Notes: a model not told the origin generated them from the sequence alone. A stretch of DNA of 64,000 nucleotides from an uncultured Sutterella sp. (GCA_905194315.1 CAJJRX010000005.1:25027-89026); one strand, 5' to 3'; shown: positions 34,202-43,449, counted from the stretch's first letter. Made by a program: numbers and translations.

Positions 34202-35065
34202 TTAGTGCTGCTGGGCTTTTTCTTCCTCTTTGCCCTGAGCCTGCATGGCGGCAATCGACCGGGCAATGTCGGCCTGAATCGGATTGGGTTTGCCCGTCCA
34301 GTAGCAGTAGAACCCGTAGGCATAGCCCGAGAGCGCATAAATGCAGAAGAGGATAAAGATCGAGAGCGAGGTGTTCGAGGAGATCGCGAGGAACAGAAGC
34401 GCACCCACGACGATCACCCAGAAGGGGATGGTCTTCACCACCGCATAGCTCTTGCCGGAGAAAAACGGCGCATTCGAAACCATGGTGAGCCCGGCGTAGA
34501 GCGTCACCACAGCACAGATCTGCGGAATGGCATCGACGGCAAAGTCAGGGATGTGACCTTCCACACAGAGCCACACAAAGCCGCACACGAGCGCCGCGGC
34601 GGCCGGTGAGGGAAGCCCCTGGAAGTAGTTCTTGCTCACCACGCCCACATTGCAGTTAAAGCGGGCCAGACGCAGCAGGGCGCAGAGCGCGTACACAAAC
34701 GCGATCGCCCAGCCGAGCTTGCCCAGATTGTTGAGCGTGAATTCGTAGGCGATCAGACCCGGGGCGATACCGAAGCTCACCGCGTCGGCGAGCGAGTCCA
34801 TCTGCACCCCGAACTCGGACTGCGTGTGAGTGAGTCGGGCGACACGACCGTCCATGCCGTCAAAAAGCATGGAAAAGAAAACGGCAATGGCGGCAGACAA
34901 GAAGTCACCGTTCATCGCGGCGATGATGCCGTAGAAGGCGGCAAAGAGGGCGGCGGCCGTAAAAGCATTGGGCAGCACATAGATACTCTTTGACTTCACG
35001 GCTTGAATTCGGCGCTGGCTGATAGCAGTCAGGCTTTCCCGCTGATTGGGAGGCGTTACTGTCAT
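34202..35065 (-). CDS. pssA: CDP-diacylglycerol--serine O-phosphatidyltransferase
   Basis: Integral-membrane CDP-alcohol phosphatidyltransferase that makes phosphatidylserine, 287 residues, ~8 helices. The catalytic signature DG(x)2AR(x)8G(x)3D(x)3D is visible starting at FDGMDGRVARLT and ending MDSLADAVSFG. The N-terminal SIYVLPNAFTAAALFAAFYG is typical of the PssA type with PF08009-like extension. The C-terminal ~25 residues are polar (MQAQGKEEEKAQQH). Works with psd downstream. Confidence 0.95.
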   Translation of the reverse strand: MTVTPPNQRESLTAISQRRIQAVKSKSIYVLPNAFTAAALFAAFYGIIAAMNGDFLSAAIAVFFSMLFDGMDGRVARLTHTQSEFGVQMDSLADAVSFGIAPGLIAYEFTLNNLGKLGWAIAFVYALCALLRLARFNCNVGVVSKNYFQGLPSPAAAALVCGFVWLCVEGHIPDFAVDAIPQICAVVTLYAGLTMVSNAPFFSGKSYAVVKTIPFWVIVVGALLFLAISSNTSLSIFILFCIYALSGYAYGFYCYWTGKPNPIQADIARSIAAMQAQGKEEEKAQQH

Positions 35066-35289
35066 TTATCGGGTCCACTAAACGTGATTAGCCTCAGGTG
35101 CTGAGGCAAACAACCAAAGAAGCTGACATTCTACCCGCCTTGACCGCATTAGGCAAAGAGGACGGGTCAAAGCACGACAAAAGTCATACGCACTGGGTAG
35201 AGTTCGTTAGAATTATTAACGCCTGACCGTCTGCGGTGGAATACGTCGTACGGTCAGAGTTTGTAAGAAATCTTTGTAGAGGTCCCTGA

Positions 35290-35970
35290 ATGCCTTTCGT
35301 TTTTGCGCCCCCGCAGCAGGCGGCGATTCCTGTGTTAGACGAACGTTATGAGTTTTTCCCTGTCAATCGGGTTTTTGGTATTGCCAGAAACTACAACGAG
35401 CCCGGTGCCGCAAAAACCCCTGAACCGTTTTACTTTATGAAGTCTGCCGACTGCGTGCTGCCCGTTGCCGAAGGCACGGTGGCGGATGTGCCGCATCCGG
35501 ATTTCAGTCGCGATCTGCGTCACGAGGTCGAGCTCGTCGCCTGCCTGGGCCGCGGCGGACGCAACATGACGCTCGAAGAGGCCGAGGCTGCCGTCTGGGG
35601 CTGGTGCGCGGGCATTGACTTCACGCTCGCTGACGTGGCACTGCCCTCGGGCGGACGTGACCTGACGATCGGCAAGTCCTTTGAACGCTCGGCGCCCGTG
35701 TCCTATGTCCGTCCGGCCTACCGTGCGCCGCTCCCGCAGCCCGTGGATCTGTGGCTGTATGTCAATAACCAGAAACGTCAGGCAGGCAGCACCACCGGGC
35801 TGATCCGCTCCGTGTATGAGCAGATTGTTGAGCTCTCGCGCTACTGGACGCTCACCCCCGGGGACATTATCTTCACGGGTACCCCGGGCGGCGCAGGGAC
35901 GCTCGCGCGCGGTGACCTGATCGACGCCGGTGTGAACGGCGTGGGCGCGCTCAAAGTGCGTATTGTTTAA
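35290..35970 (+). CDS. Fumarylacetoacetate hydrolase family protein
   Basis: FAH-fold enzyme of 226 residues, in the small group with acylpyruvases, fumarylpyruvate hydrolases and oxaloacetate decarboxylases. Family blocks: VFGIARNYNEPG, PFYFMKSADCVLP, the metal-binding HEVELVA (Glu-x-Glu), WCAGIDFTLAD, LTPGDIIFTGTPGG at the C-terminus. RBS AGAGGT. Monocistronic. The exact substrate cannot be read; a beta-dicarbonyl or oxaloacetate is likely. The leader contains an inverted repeat TGACCGT/ACGGTCA at ~35224-35255 that might be an operator. Confidence 0.88.
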   Translation: MPFVFAPPQQAAIPVLDERYEFFPVNRVFGIARNYNEPGAAKTPEPFYFMKSADCVLPVAEGTVADVPHPDFSRDLRHEVELVACLGRGGRNMTLEEAEAAVWGWCAGIDFTLADVALPSGGRDLTIGKSFERSAPVSYVRPAYRAPLPQPVDLWLYVNNQKRQAGSTTGLIRSVYEQIVELSRYWTLTPGDIIFTGTPGGAGTLARGDLIDAGVNGVGALKVRIV

Positions 35971-36005
35971 TGGTCACCACACTCTGCAGGTGAGCAGCCA
36001 CCCAC

Positions 36006-36037
36006 AAAAAAGCGCCTGAATCACAGGCGCTTTTTTT
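36006..36037. terminator. Bidirectional terminator between the FAH gene and mltB
   Basis: AAAAAAGCGCCTG / CAGGCGCTTTTTTT with an AATCA loop; U-tracts on both strands. Confidence 0.93.
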
Positions 36038-36047
36038 GTGTTTCCCC

Positions 36048-37139
36048 TTACGAGGCCGGTGTGTCCGCGTGATTCGTCACGGCGCTCTCGAGCGCGGCGG
36101 CGAGCATCGAGACCGCTGCCGCATAGAAGTAGCTGCGGTTGTAGTAGAGGAACGCAGAAAAGTTCTGCGTGCCGATGTAGAGGCGTTTTTCCATCGCTCC
36201 GCCCGCCTCCTGCCAGGGCAGCTCCACGAGGAGCACCGGATGGTCAAGCGAGAGGTTCATAAAGCCCACCGGTTCGATGCCGTGCTCGAAGAGTTCGCTC
36301 ACCGTCTTGTCGGGCCGGATGCCGGTGGAGGGCTCGGCCGAGGTGTCGCGGATTTTCTGTTTGACCGCGTACAGCGGCTTGAGACCGGCCTTCCAGCCGT
36401 GCTCTTTGAGGTAGGCTGCCACCGAGGCGATACCATCGGCCTCGTTGTTGACAATGTCGATAAAGCCGTCATCGTCCCCGTCAGTGCCGAAGCGGTTGAG
36501 TGAACTGGGCATGAACTGTCCGAGACCGATCGCGCCGGCATAGCTGCCGGTGACCGAAACGGTCGGGAGTTTGTCACGCCAGCAGAAATCGAAAAACTCG
36601 GCGAGCTCCTTGCGGTAGAACTTCTCGCGGCGCGTGTAGTCAAAGGCAAGCGTCGTGAGCACATCGAGCACCCGGAAGTTACCCATGTTCTTGCCGTAGA
36701 TCGTCTCAATGCCGATAATCGCGGTGATGGCATAGCGCGAGACACCGGTGTCCTCTTCGAGCTGAGCAAAGAGGCTCGCATGGCGGTTGAGAAAATCGAC
36801 CCCCTTGTTGACGCGCTCGAAATTGACCATGTTACGGTGATAGAGTCGGAAGTTTCTGTCGGGCGTGGTCGCCGGCCCCTGTTTGGGTTTTGGCGTCATG
36901 TAGCGCTCGGCAAGCGGCGAGTAGCGCGCCAGTGCGATCTCCGTTTCAAGCCATTCCATCGGAATGCCTTTTTCCCGGGAGACCTCTTTGAGAAACGCGA
37001 TGATTTCGGGACGTTCGTTGTAGTTGAGCCCGGTGGGCGGCGCAGCGGCGAGCACACTGCCGAGCCGCACATCACTCCACAGACCGGCGCCGAGAAGCGC
37101 GGCATAGCTACAGAGTTGACGACGGGAGAATTGCGGCAT
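36048..37139 (-). CDS. mltB: Lytic murein transglycosylase B
   Basis: Periplasmic peptidoglycan lytic transglycosylase, 363 residues. The start has a twin-arginine-like leader (MPQFSRRQLCSYAALLGAGL) rather than the lipobox of E. coli MltB. Family blocks: AIIGIETIYGKNMG (catalytic Glu), FRVLDVLTTLAFDYTRR, GSYAGAIGLGQFMPSSLNRF and DGDDDGFIDIVNNEADGIAS. C-terminus ends in an extra ~40-residue segment with Tyr-rich YYNRSYFYAAAV. Function is cleavage of MurNAc-GlcNAc bonds during wall turnover. Confidence 0.93.
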   Translation of the reverse strand: MPQFSRRQLCSYAALLGAGLWSDVRLGSVLAAAPPTGLNYNERPEIIAFLKEVSREKGIPMEWLETEIALARYSPLAERYMTPKPKQGPATTPDRNFRLYHRNMVNFERVNKGVDFLNRHASLFAQLEEDTGVSRYAITAIIGIETIYGKNMGNFRVLDVLTTLAFDYTRREKFYRKELAEFFDFCWRDKLPTVSVTGSYAGAIGLGQFMPSSLNRFGTDGDDDGFIDIVNNEADGIASVAAYLKEHGWKAGLKPLYAVKQKIRDTSAEPSTGIRPDKTVSELFEHGIEPVGFMNLSLDHPVLLVELPWQEAGGAMEKRLYIGTQNFSAFLYYNRSYFYAAAVSMLAAALESAVTNHADTPAS

Positions 37140-37508
37140 TTTCTTGCTCCGGCACTGCGAAAAATAAAAAAGAGTTCCGTTTCATTGTAGCAGGCGCAAA
37201 AACACTGATCCCGCATGCGCGGGACGCTCTAGAGGTTTTGTTTTGCAAGAAAACGCAACACAACGTTTAATTCCGCCTGCCCGCAGCGCGGGCGTTTCAG
37301 GGCGATCCCTGCGTCAGAGGCGCAGTGCCGCAGGAGCACGTGACCGCCGTGCCGCAGCGGTGGCCGGTGAAAGTGCCGCGCAATTTGCCCTACAATAGGC
37401 TTTACGTACAGCGTCGGGCGTGAGAGCGCAATCTCACCGGCGCTTATTTATAACCAAGCCCAGTACCGGCCGGCGTCCCTCCGGGCGCCGTGCAATAAAG
37501 GATTCCCT
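37140..37508. other. Divergent intergenic region mltB / deacetylase
   Basis: No gene seen. Contains a TACAAT -10-like hexamer at ~37391 (+) and two small inverted repeats in the plus-strand leader (TGAGA...TCTCA near 37421-37438 and CGGCG...CGCCG near 37471-37491). None matches a riboswitch I know. Confidence 0.4.
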
Positions 37509-38486
37509 GTGACAGACAGCCCCGCCAAGGCAACCGGTTATTTCACACACGATCTTGCCGCGCTAAGCAACCCTATTGAAAATGCGCCGGAAAATCCTGA
37601 CCGTCTCTCCTCGATCGAGCTCATGATGATGGCCATGGGTATGGGTGAGCATCTCAAACACTACAGCGCCCGTGAGGCGTCCATGGAAACGGTGTGCCTT
37701 GCGCATGACCGGGACTATGTCGAGCGGCTCGCACTGGCGAGCGCCGGCAATGAGGAGGCGATCCGCGCCTGGAGTGAGGCCGACACCCCGGTGACGCCGC
37801 TCTCGTACCGCGCCGCGCTCAAAAGTGTCGGGGCGGTCGTCTCGGCGGTGGACGCCGTGATGCGCGGCGAGGTGAGCAACGCGTTCTGCGCGGTCCGCCC
37901 GCCCGGACACCATGCCGGACGACGCTCGGGCGGAGGGTTCTGCTACTTCAACAATGCGGCCGTCGGGGCGCTTTATGCGCAGAAGAACTGGGGACTGAGC
38001 CGCATTGCCGTGCTCGACTTTGATGTGCACCACGGCGACGGTACTGAGGATATTCTGGGCGGCAATCCTGCTTTCCGCTATTTCTCGCTTTTTCAGTGGC
38101 CGCTCTATCCGAGCCGGCTCCCTGAGTCCACGCCGGAGAATGTCACCCGTACACCGCTGCCGGCCGGCTCGGGCGGACGCGAACTGCGGCAGACAATCGA
38201 GACCGTGTGGCTTCCGGGGCTTGAGCGGTTTTCGCCCGAGCTCATCATTCTCTCCTCGGGATTTGATGCGCATCTTGAGGACGCCATGGCGCAGCTCAAA
38301 GTGGATGAATCCGACTTTGCCTACATCACCCGCCGTCTGATGGATGCCGCAGAGGTCTGCTGCGGCGGACGTCTTGTGAGCGTGCTCGAGGGCGGCTACA
38401 ACCTGCGCGCGTTAAGCCGCAGTGTGGTGAGTCATATTGCAACCCTGATGGGACTCTCTCAGGAGAGCACCGGGAGTGAAGTTTGA
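37509..38486 (+). CDS. Histone deacetylase superfamily (class II-like amidohydrolase)
   Basis: Zinc amidohydrolase of the HDAC/AcuC/AphA superfamily, 325 residues, GTG start with AAGGA six bases upstream. Catalytic features: RPPGHHAG (two His), LDFDVHHGDGT (Asp/His zinc ligands), SSGFDAHLED (Asp ligand), and EGGYNL with the catalytic Tyr. Bacterial relatives act on acetylated polyamines, acetoin pathway proteins or lysine; the substrate here is unknown. Its stop overlaps the TTG start of the MFS gene, so the two are coupled. Confidence 0.92.
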   Translation: MTDSPAKATGYFTHDLAALSNPIENAPENPDRLSSIELMMMAMGMGEHLKHYSAREASMETVCLAHDRDYVERLALASAGNEEAIRAWSEADTPVTPLSYRAALKSVGAVVSAVDAVMRGEVSNAFCAVRPPGHHAGRRSGGGFCYFNNAAVGALYAQKNWGLSRIAVLDFDVHHGDGTEDILGGNPAFRYFSLFQWPLYPSRLPESTPENVTRTPLPAGSGGRELRQTIETVWLPGLERFSPELIILSSGFDAHLEDAMAQLKVDESDFAYITRRLMDAAEVCCGGRLVSVLEGGYNLRALSRSVVSHIATLMGLSQESTGSEV

Positions 38487-39805
38487 AAGAACATTTGAAA
38501 GACGGTGTCGCGCGCCGTGAACTCTGGTCATGGGCGCTCTACGATTTTGCCAACTCCGGTTACACCACCGTGGTGCTGACCGCGGTTTTCAACGCCTACT
38601 TTGTGAGCGTCATCGGGGCAGGCTCGCCCTACGCAACGCTCTGGTGGACGGTGGTGATTGCCGTCTCGAACGTCGTGAGCATGACACTCATGCCGGTGAT
38701 CGGTCTGCTCGCTGACGCGCGGGCGCAGAAAAAGCGCTACCTGCTCGTGGCAACCGTGCTCTGTATTCTCGGCACGCTCGGCCTGATGCTGACGGCTGAG
38801 GGCACGCTCCTGCTTGCCGGGGTGATGATTATTGTGAGTAACCTCGGCTACAACGTCGGCGAGTCGCTCTGCTCGGCGTTTCTCCCGGAAATCGCCCGCG
38901 AGGAAAGTGTGGGCAAGGTCTCGGGCTGGGGGTGGAGTCTCGGGTATATGGGCGGGATTGTCACGCTCGGTCTCGCGATCGCCTGGGTGCAGTACTGCAC
39001 GGCGCAGGGCGCTGATACGGGCATTGTTGTTGACGGCACGCTCTTTATCACGGCGCTTGTGTACGCGCTGGCGGCCGCCCCGATTTTCCTTTTCCTGCGC
39101 GAGCGCTCGCAGCCGCGTCTCTCGAACACCCGGGCCGGCGCCCGGGAAGTGTTTAACGACTCGTTCCGGGAGCTGCGCCGCACGCTCGGCAGCCTTAAGG
39201 ATTACCGTGACTTTGCGCGTCTTGCGCTCTGCGGCTTTTTCTATCAGGCCGGGGTCTCTGTGGTGATTACCCTCTCGGCGGTCTACGCCACCGCGGTGAT
39301 GCACTTTACGACCGAGGACAGCCTCATTATGGTCTGCGCCGTGAATGTGACAGCAGCTGTTGGCGCCTTCGCCTTCGGCTACATTCAGGACAGAATCGGC
39401 CACAAGCCCGCGCTGGCGATCACGCTGTGCGTGTGGCTTCTGATGGTGGTGACCGCCTCGTTTGCCACCACCACCGCCCTTTTCTGGGTCGCCGCCAATC
39501 TTGCCGGTATTGCCATGGGCTCGAGCCAGTCGGCCGGTCGCGCCATGGTGGCGCTCTTTGCGCCGCAAAAGCGTCTGGCGGAGTTCTACAGTTTCTGGAA
39601 CATGATGCTGTGGCTCTCGGCCATCGTCGGCCCGCTCACCTACGGGGTGATGACGGCGGTCTTTGACAATAACCACCGGCTGGCGATTCTTGTCACGGGA
39701 CTCTTTTTCATCGCGGGGCTTATTGTCCTGAAAACAATCAACATTGAGCGCGGACGGGCTGCCTCGGGCAACGCCGCCGCGGAGCCGACTGGCTCAAAAG
39801 CCTAG
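38483..39805 (+). CDS. MFS transporter, UMF1/Atg22-like family
   Basis: Twelve-helix major facilitator carrier, 440 residues. The N-terminal block ELWSWALYDFANSGYTTVVLTAVF is diagnostic of the UMF1/Atg22-like group. Start TTG at 38483 with GGGAG six bases upstream, overlapping the deacetylase stop by 4 bp. Later blocks include GWGWSLGYMGGI and AGIAMGSSQSAGRAMVALFAP. Atg22 exports amino acids from yeast vacuoles; bacterial substrates are unknown. Coupling to the deacetylase suggests transport of its substrate or product, which is inference. Confidence 0.9.
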   Translation: MKEHLKDGVARRELWSWALYDFANSGYTTVVLTAVFNAYFVSVIGAGSPYATLWWTVVIAVSNVVSMTLMPVIGLLADARAQKKRYLLVATVLCILGTLGLMLTAEGTLLLAGVMIIVSNLGYNVGESLCSAFLPEIAREESVGKVSGWGWSLGYMGGIVTLGLAIAWVQYCTAQGADTGIVVDGTLFITALVYALAAAPIFLFLRERSQPRLSNTRAGAREVFNDSFRELRRTLGSLKDYRDFARLALCGFFYQAGVSVVITLSAVYATAVMHFTTEDSLIMVCAVNVTAAVGAFAFGYIQDRIGHKPALAITLCVWLLMVVTASFATTTALFWVAANLAGIAMGSSQSAGRAMVALFAPQKRLAEFYSFWNMMLWLSAIVGPLTYGVMTAVFDNNHRLAILVTGLFFIAGLIVLKTINIERGRAASGNAAAEPTGSKA

Positions 39806-39939
39806 GTCGGGAGGAGTGCCACCCGCCGCGGCACGCCCGACTAACGGCTGATCGCGCAGTGCGCCAAGGCGTGGCACAATTAGGAAGGCCGCGCAGACAC
39901 GTGACTGCGCTTACTCTCACTTCAGGTACATGGACTTAT

Positions 39940-40569
39940 ATGCAGGATCTCGCTCTCGCACGACGCGCAAAGGCGCTTGAACTCGGAAAACCCTACGGTC
40001 TGACGGAGGAGGCTGCTGCCGCGCTGCCTCTCACAGTACTCTCTGAGGATTCCGTCAAAGGCATCAGTGTGGTTTCCCGCCGTGTCTGCTCGGGGTACTT
40101 CGCGCTGGAGCTCGCCCGTGCACTCAGCGCTGACGAGTGGGACAGCGAGGCGCGCACCGCCGTCAGAGAAGCCGCCAAAACCTACGGGGTGGACTATGAC
40201 ATGACGCCGCGCGAGACAGCGATGCTCTACGGGAACATCTCCTCGCGCGATCTGAGAAACATCACCGGCTCCGGGGAGACGCTCGGCGTGCTGGTCTGGA
40301 TGACGGGCGGCGCTCAGATGCCGGTCGATCCCGCGAAGGCCATGGCGGACGGTGTGCTCAAACGCGCCGTGATTGATGAGGGGCACAATATTCAGCACTT
40401 TATCGAGATTGCCCGTCTGGCAACCGCCGAAGAGGTGCTCACGCTCCTTGACCTTTACCGGCTCTATGCAGCGCAGGGACTTGGCGTGAGCAGCATCGTC
40501 GAAGCCCGCCGCCGTGCCCTCGAGTGGCTCGTTGTCCGTGAGTCCGACTGGTTCCGTCTCACGTTCTGA
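39940..40569 (+). CDS. DUF4272-like protein, function unknown
   Basis: 209-residue soluble protein. ATG 39940 (MQDLALARRAKALELGKPYG) is taken instead of the longer frame from 39859, which would include a promoter region. The order RAKALEL-x-PLTVLSEDSV, TPRETAMLYGNIS, GETLGVLVWMTGGAQMPVDPA, LDLYRLYAAQG and the end EARRRALEWLV resembles DUF4272 proteins. No catalytic residues are evident. A GC hairpin without T-tail (39806-39841) separates it from the MFS gene. Confidence 0.7.
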   Translation: MQDLALARRAKALELGKPYGLTEEAAAALPLTVLSEDSVKGISVVSRRVCSGYFALELARALSADEWDSEARTAVREAAKTYGVDYDMTPRETAMLYGNISSRDLRNITGSGETLGVLVWMTGGAQMPVDPAKAMADGVLKRAVIDEGHNIQHFIEIARLATAEEVLTLLDLYRLYAAQGLGVSSIVEARRRALEWLVVRESDWFRLTF

Positions 40570-40583
40570 CTGGCGTGAGCTGC

Positions 40584-40616
40584 AAAAAAAGGAGCGCCTG
40601 CTGACGCTCCTTTTTT
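40584..40616. terminator. Bidirectional terminator between the DUF4272-like gene and the LysE-family gene
   Basis: AAAAAAAGGAGCG / CGCTCCTTTTTT stem with a CCTGCTGA loop. Confidence 0.93.
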
Positions 40617-40638
40617 CGCTTCTGCAGTAGACGCCCTC

Positions 40639-41274
40639 TCAGCGGCGGGCCTCCCAGAGCAGGAGGCAGCCGAACACGCCGAAGAACACACCGGCCGTGC
40701 CGTCAATCCAGCGAGAGACGCGCATATAGCCGCGGCGCATGGCGGGCATGCTGAAGAAGAAAGCCACAACGGTAAACCAGAGGAAGGTTTCCGCGATTAC
40801 GATCGAGAAAATCGTCCAGCGGGTTGCAGCGGTCATATCGGGCGTGAGCAGCATGGAGAAAATACTGCTGAAATAGATCACCGCTTTGGGGTTGGCCAGA
40901 TTCGTGAGCAGTCCCATCGTGAAGGCACGGACCTTCGAGACGGGCAGCTCGGCGGGTTTGCTCTGACCGGCAGTGGGCTCAGGCTTTTTGAGCGCGCTTC
41001 TGAGGAGGTTGTAGGCCATCCAGAGCAGATAGAGGCCGCCCGCAATCAGAATCCCCTTGTGCAGCCAGGCGAACTGACGGAACACGACCTCCAGACCGAT
41101 GAGCGAGAGTCCGGCCCAGAACATCACACCGAGCGTAATACCGGTGACGCCGAACAGCGCTTCGGTGCGAGAGCGGCTCATGGCCGTCTGCGTGACGAAG
41201 AAAAAGTCGGGTCCCGGCGTCATCAGCGCCACGAGGTGAATGACCAGAAGAGAGTAGAGGAAAGCAAGCGACAT
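40639..41274 (-). CDS. LysE/RhtB family amino-acid exporter
   Basis: Six-helix inner-membrane exporter of 211 residues. MTPGPDFFFVTQTAMSRSR near the N-terminus and GLLTNLANPKAVIYFSSIF in the middle are the two diagnostic blocks of the LysE/RhtB superfamily. A polar insert (KKPEPTAGQSKPAELPVS) lies between helices 3 and 4. Family members export Lys, Thr, homoserine or other amino acids; the substrate is undetermined. Monocistronic. Confidence 0.93.
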   Translation of the reverse strand: MSLAFLYSLLVIHLVALMTPGPDFFFVTQTAMSRSRTEALFGVTGITLGVMFWAGLSLIGLEVVFRQFAWLHKGILIAGGLYLLWMAYNLLRSALKKPEPTAGQSKPAELPVSKVRAFTMGLLTNLANPKAVIYFSSIFSMLLTPDMTAATRWTIFSIVIAETFLWFTVVAFFFSMPAMRRGYMRVSRWIDGTAGVFFGVFGCLLLWEARR

Positions 41275-41544
41275 AGCTCAGATTCTTTTTTGGTGGGTTT
41301 AAAGCGGTACACTCCGCCTGCCGTGGCGGAAAAGAAGCCTACTGCTGATTATATTCAGGGTTTTTCTCGGGAGCGCCCGGCGTGTCCGCGGCCTTTGACA
41401 CGAGTCAAGTGCCGCTGGCAAAGGCGCTTAGCAGAGGCGTTTGGCGTAAAAGTGAGGCTGGCGGCGGCCGAAAGAAGTTTCTGTGCGGGAGAGACTTTTT
41501 CCTCTGCCTTCGCCTATAATGGCCGCACAACATGCTCAGGACGC
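41275..41544. other. Intergenic region upstream of the LysE-family gene
   Basis: No gene supported. It must carry the exporter promoter on the minus strand; I see no clear hexamer pair. The region then runs into the bamD terminator. Confidence 0.35.
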
Positions 41545-41584
41545 AAAAAAGGTCACTAACGTGTGAGACGCTAGTGACCTTTTT
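41545..41584. terminator. Terminator of bamD
   Basis: AAAAAAGGTCACTA / TAGTGACCTTTT with a 13-nt loop. U-tract on the minus strand serves bamD; the other strand is also T-rich. Confidence 0.92.
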
Positions 41585-41609
41585 GAGTTTTTCAGTAAAA
41601 CGCCGTCTG

Positions 41610-42377
41610 TCAGTTCGGCTTGTTGAGCTCGATAATGCGGCGCGTGTCGGTTGCCAGATCGTTGAGCTGCAGTGCGTCGTAGCTCTTGGCGATGAGTTCG
41701 AGCGCCTCGTCGCGCTGCGGGGTGTTCTGGAATTCACGCACCACACGCTGCGCACGGTCAATGGCGGCCACGTAGGCGTGACGCACAAAGTAGTACTTCG
41801 CGGTGGAGAGCTCATGCTGGGCCTGCGCGATGACAAGCTGCTGCATGCGGCGGCGTGCCTCGGGCGCGTACTGGCTGTCAGGGAAGCGCAGAAGCAGTTC
41901 CTTGAAGATGTCAAAAGCTTCGCGGGCGGCGTTCGCATCGCGGTCGGCCACATCCTCGTTGGTGAGCCAGGAGAACCAGCCGTCAGTCTCGTTGAGCGTG
42001 GCGAGTGCCTTCATGTACATCACATAGGCACTGTTGTCATCGTTGGGGTAGGACTGCAGATAGCGGTCGGCAGCCTGAATGGCGGAGGCGGCATCGCCGT
42101 CCTTCCAGTAAGCGTAGATCAGTTCGATCTGAGCCTGCTGGGCATAGCGGCCGAACGGATAGCGGGCTTCGAGCTTGGTGTAGTACTCTTTGGCCTGAGT
42201 CCAGTTACCGTCATCGAGGTTCGAGCGGGCTTCCGTATACAATTTATCAGCCGACCAGTCGATGGTCGGGTCTTTGTCGAGCGAGTCAAGCCACGAGCAG
42301 GAGGCCGTCGCCAGCGTAATGGCAGTCACCGCAAGGCTTCGAGCGATAAAGCGCTTAAAAGGAAATTTGAAATTCAT
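41610..42377 (-). CDS. bamD: Outer membrane protein assembly factor BamD
   Basis: TPR lipoprotein of the BAM complex that inserts beta-barrel proteins, 255 residues. ATG 42377 (MNFKFPFKRF...) leads to a lipobox ATASC with Cys at ~27. TPR-like blocks include LYTEARSNLDDGNWTQAKEYYTKLEARYPFG and AQIELIYAYWKDGDAASAIQAADRYL. Unusually, its ATG overlaps the ATG of divergent rluD inside a CATG tetramer, so each gene's ribosome site and promoter must lie inside the other's coding sequence. No strong SD is seen. Confidence 0.95.
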   Translation of the reverse strand: MNFKFPFKRFIARSLAVTAITLATASCSWLDSLDKDPTIDWSADKLYTEARSNLDDGNWTQAKEYYTKLEARYPFGRYAQQAQIELIYAYWKDGDAASAIQAADRYLQSYPNDDNSAYVMYMKALATLNETDGWFSWLTNEDVADRDANAAREAFDIFKELLLRFPDSQYAPEARRRMQQLVIAQAQHELSTAKYYFVRHAYVAAIDRAQRVVREFQNTPQRDEALELIAKSYDALQLNDLATDTRRIIELNKPN

Positions 42378-43446
42378 GACGAGCAATACCGAAAAGAATT
42401 TAGCTGATTATAACGACCTCTCCGACGATGAGTATGGAGATAGTGATGACACTTTACCAAGTTTCCGCGTTGAAGGGGTCTGGGGTGAGCGTTTAGATAA
42501 GGTTTTATCGTCGCTGATGCCTGAAATTTCGCGTGCCCGTCTGCAGAAGCTCATCGAGGAGGGCAGCGTAAAGCTCAACGGCGAAATCGTTACAAAAGTT
42601 CGCCAGAAGGTGGCCGACGGGGACGAAATCGAGCTCCTGGAGGCGCCGCACATCGATGATATGCTTGACGCCGAGCCTCAGGACGTGCCGCTTGACGTCG
42701 TGTACGAGGATGAGGCGATTATCGTCATCAACAAGGCGCCCGGCCAGGTGGTGCACCCCGGGGCGGGTAACCCTGACGGGACGGTGATGAACGGGCTGCT
42801 CTATCTCTACCCTGAACTCAGAGAGGTGCCGCGCGCCGGGATTGTGCACCGTCTTGACCGCGACACCAGCGGCCTGATGGTCGTGGCACGCACTCTCGCT
42901 GCGCAGAACCTGCTCGTTCGTCAGCTCCAGGAGCGCACTGTCAAGCGCGAATACTGGGCGATCACGCTCGGGAGCGCCGCGCCGGACTTCACCGTGGATA
43001 TTCCGATCGGTCGCGATCCGCACAGCCGCACCCGCTTCAAGGGCTTCCCGGGGAGCGTCGGCGTGAAGGCCAAACCTGCGAAAACCCGTGTGCGCGCGGT
43101 GCGCTGGGGTGAGCTTGACGGTCTGCCCGTCTCCTGGGTGGCCTGCCGTCTGGAAACCGGCCGCACGCATCAGATCCGTGTGCATCTCACGGGCGAGGAC
43201 CTCCCGCTTATCGGGGATCAGGTCTACCGCGGCCGTGCGCCGGGCTTTATGGTGAAGGCGGAAAACGAGCTCGACTTTCACCGTCAGGCGCTGCACGCCT
43301 CGCGGCTCGGGCTGCTGCACCCGGTGACGGGCGAATACATGGAGTGGTTTGTCCAGCCGCCCGAGGATATGATTGACCTGATGGATCAGCTGGGCTTTTA
43401 TCCGTGGAATCAGCCCACGGATGTGTTTGAAAAGGATCTGGTGTAA
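42376..43446 (+). CDS. rluD: 23S rRNA pseudouridine(1911/1915/1917) synthase RluD
   Basis: S4-domain pseudouridine synthase, 356 residues from ATG 42376. N-terminal ~35 residues are acidic and variable, then the S4 domain (RLDKVLSSLMPEISRARLQKLIEEGSV) and the catalytic domain with VVHPGAGNPDGT and GIVHRLDRDTSGLMVVA (catalytic Asp). RTHQIRVHL completes the site. Its start codon overlaps that of bamD on the other strand. It is followed after 3 bp by pgeF, the usual partner. Modifies helix 69 of 23S rRNA. Confidence 0.95.
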   Translation: MTSNTEKNLADYNDLSDDEYGDSDDTLPSFRVEGVWGERLDKVLSSLMPEISRARLQKLIEEGSVKLNGEIVTKVRQKVADGDEIELLEAPHIDDMLDAEPQDVPLDVVYEDEAIIVINKAPGQVVHPGAGNPDGTVMNGLLYLYPELREVPRAGIVHRLDRDTSGLMVVARTLAAQNLLVRQLQERTVKREYWAITLGSAAPDFTVDIPIGRDPHSRTRFKGFPGSVGVKAKPAKTRVRAVRWGELDGLPVSWVACRLETGRTHQIRVHLTGEDLPLIGDQVYRGRAPGFMVKAENELDFHRQALHASRLGLLHPVTGEYMEWFVQPPEDMIDLMDQLGFYPWNQPTDVFEKDLV

Positions 43447-43449
43447 AAA

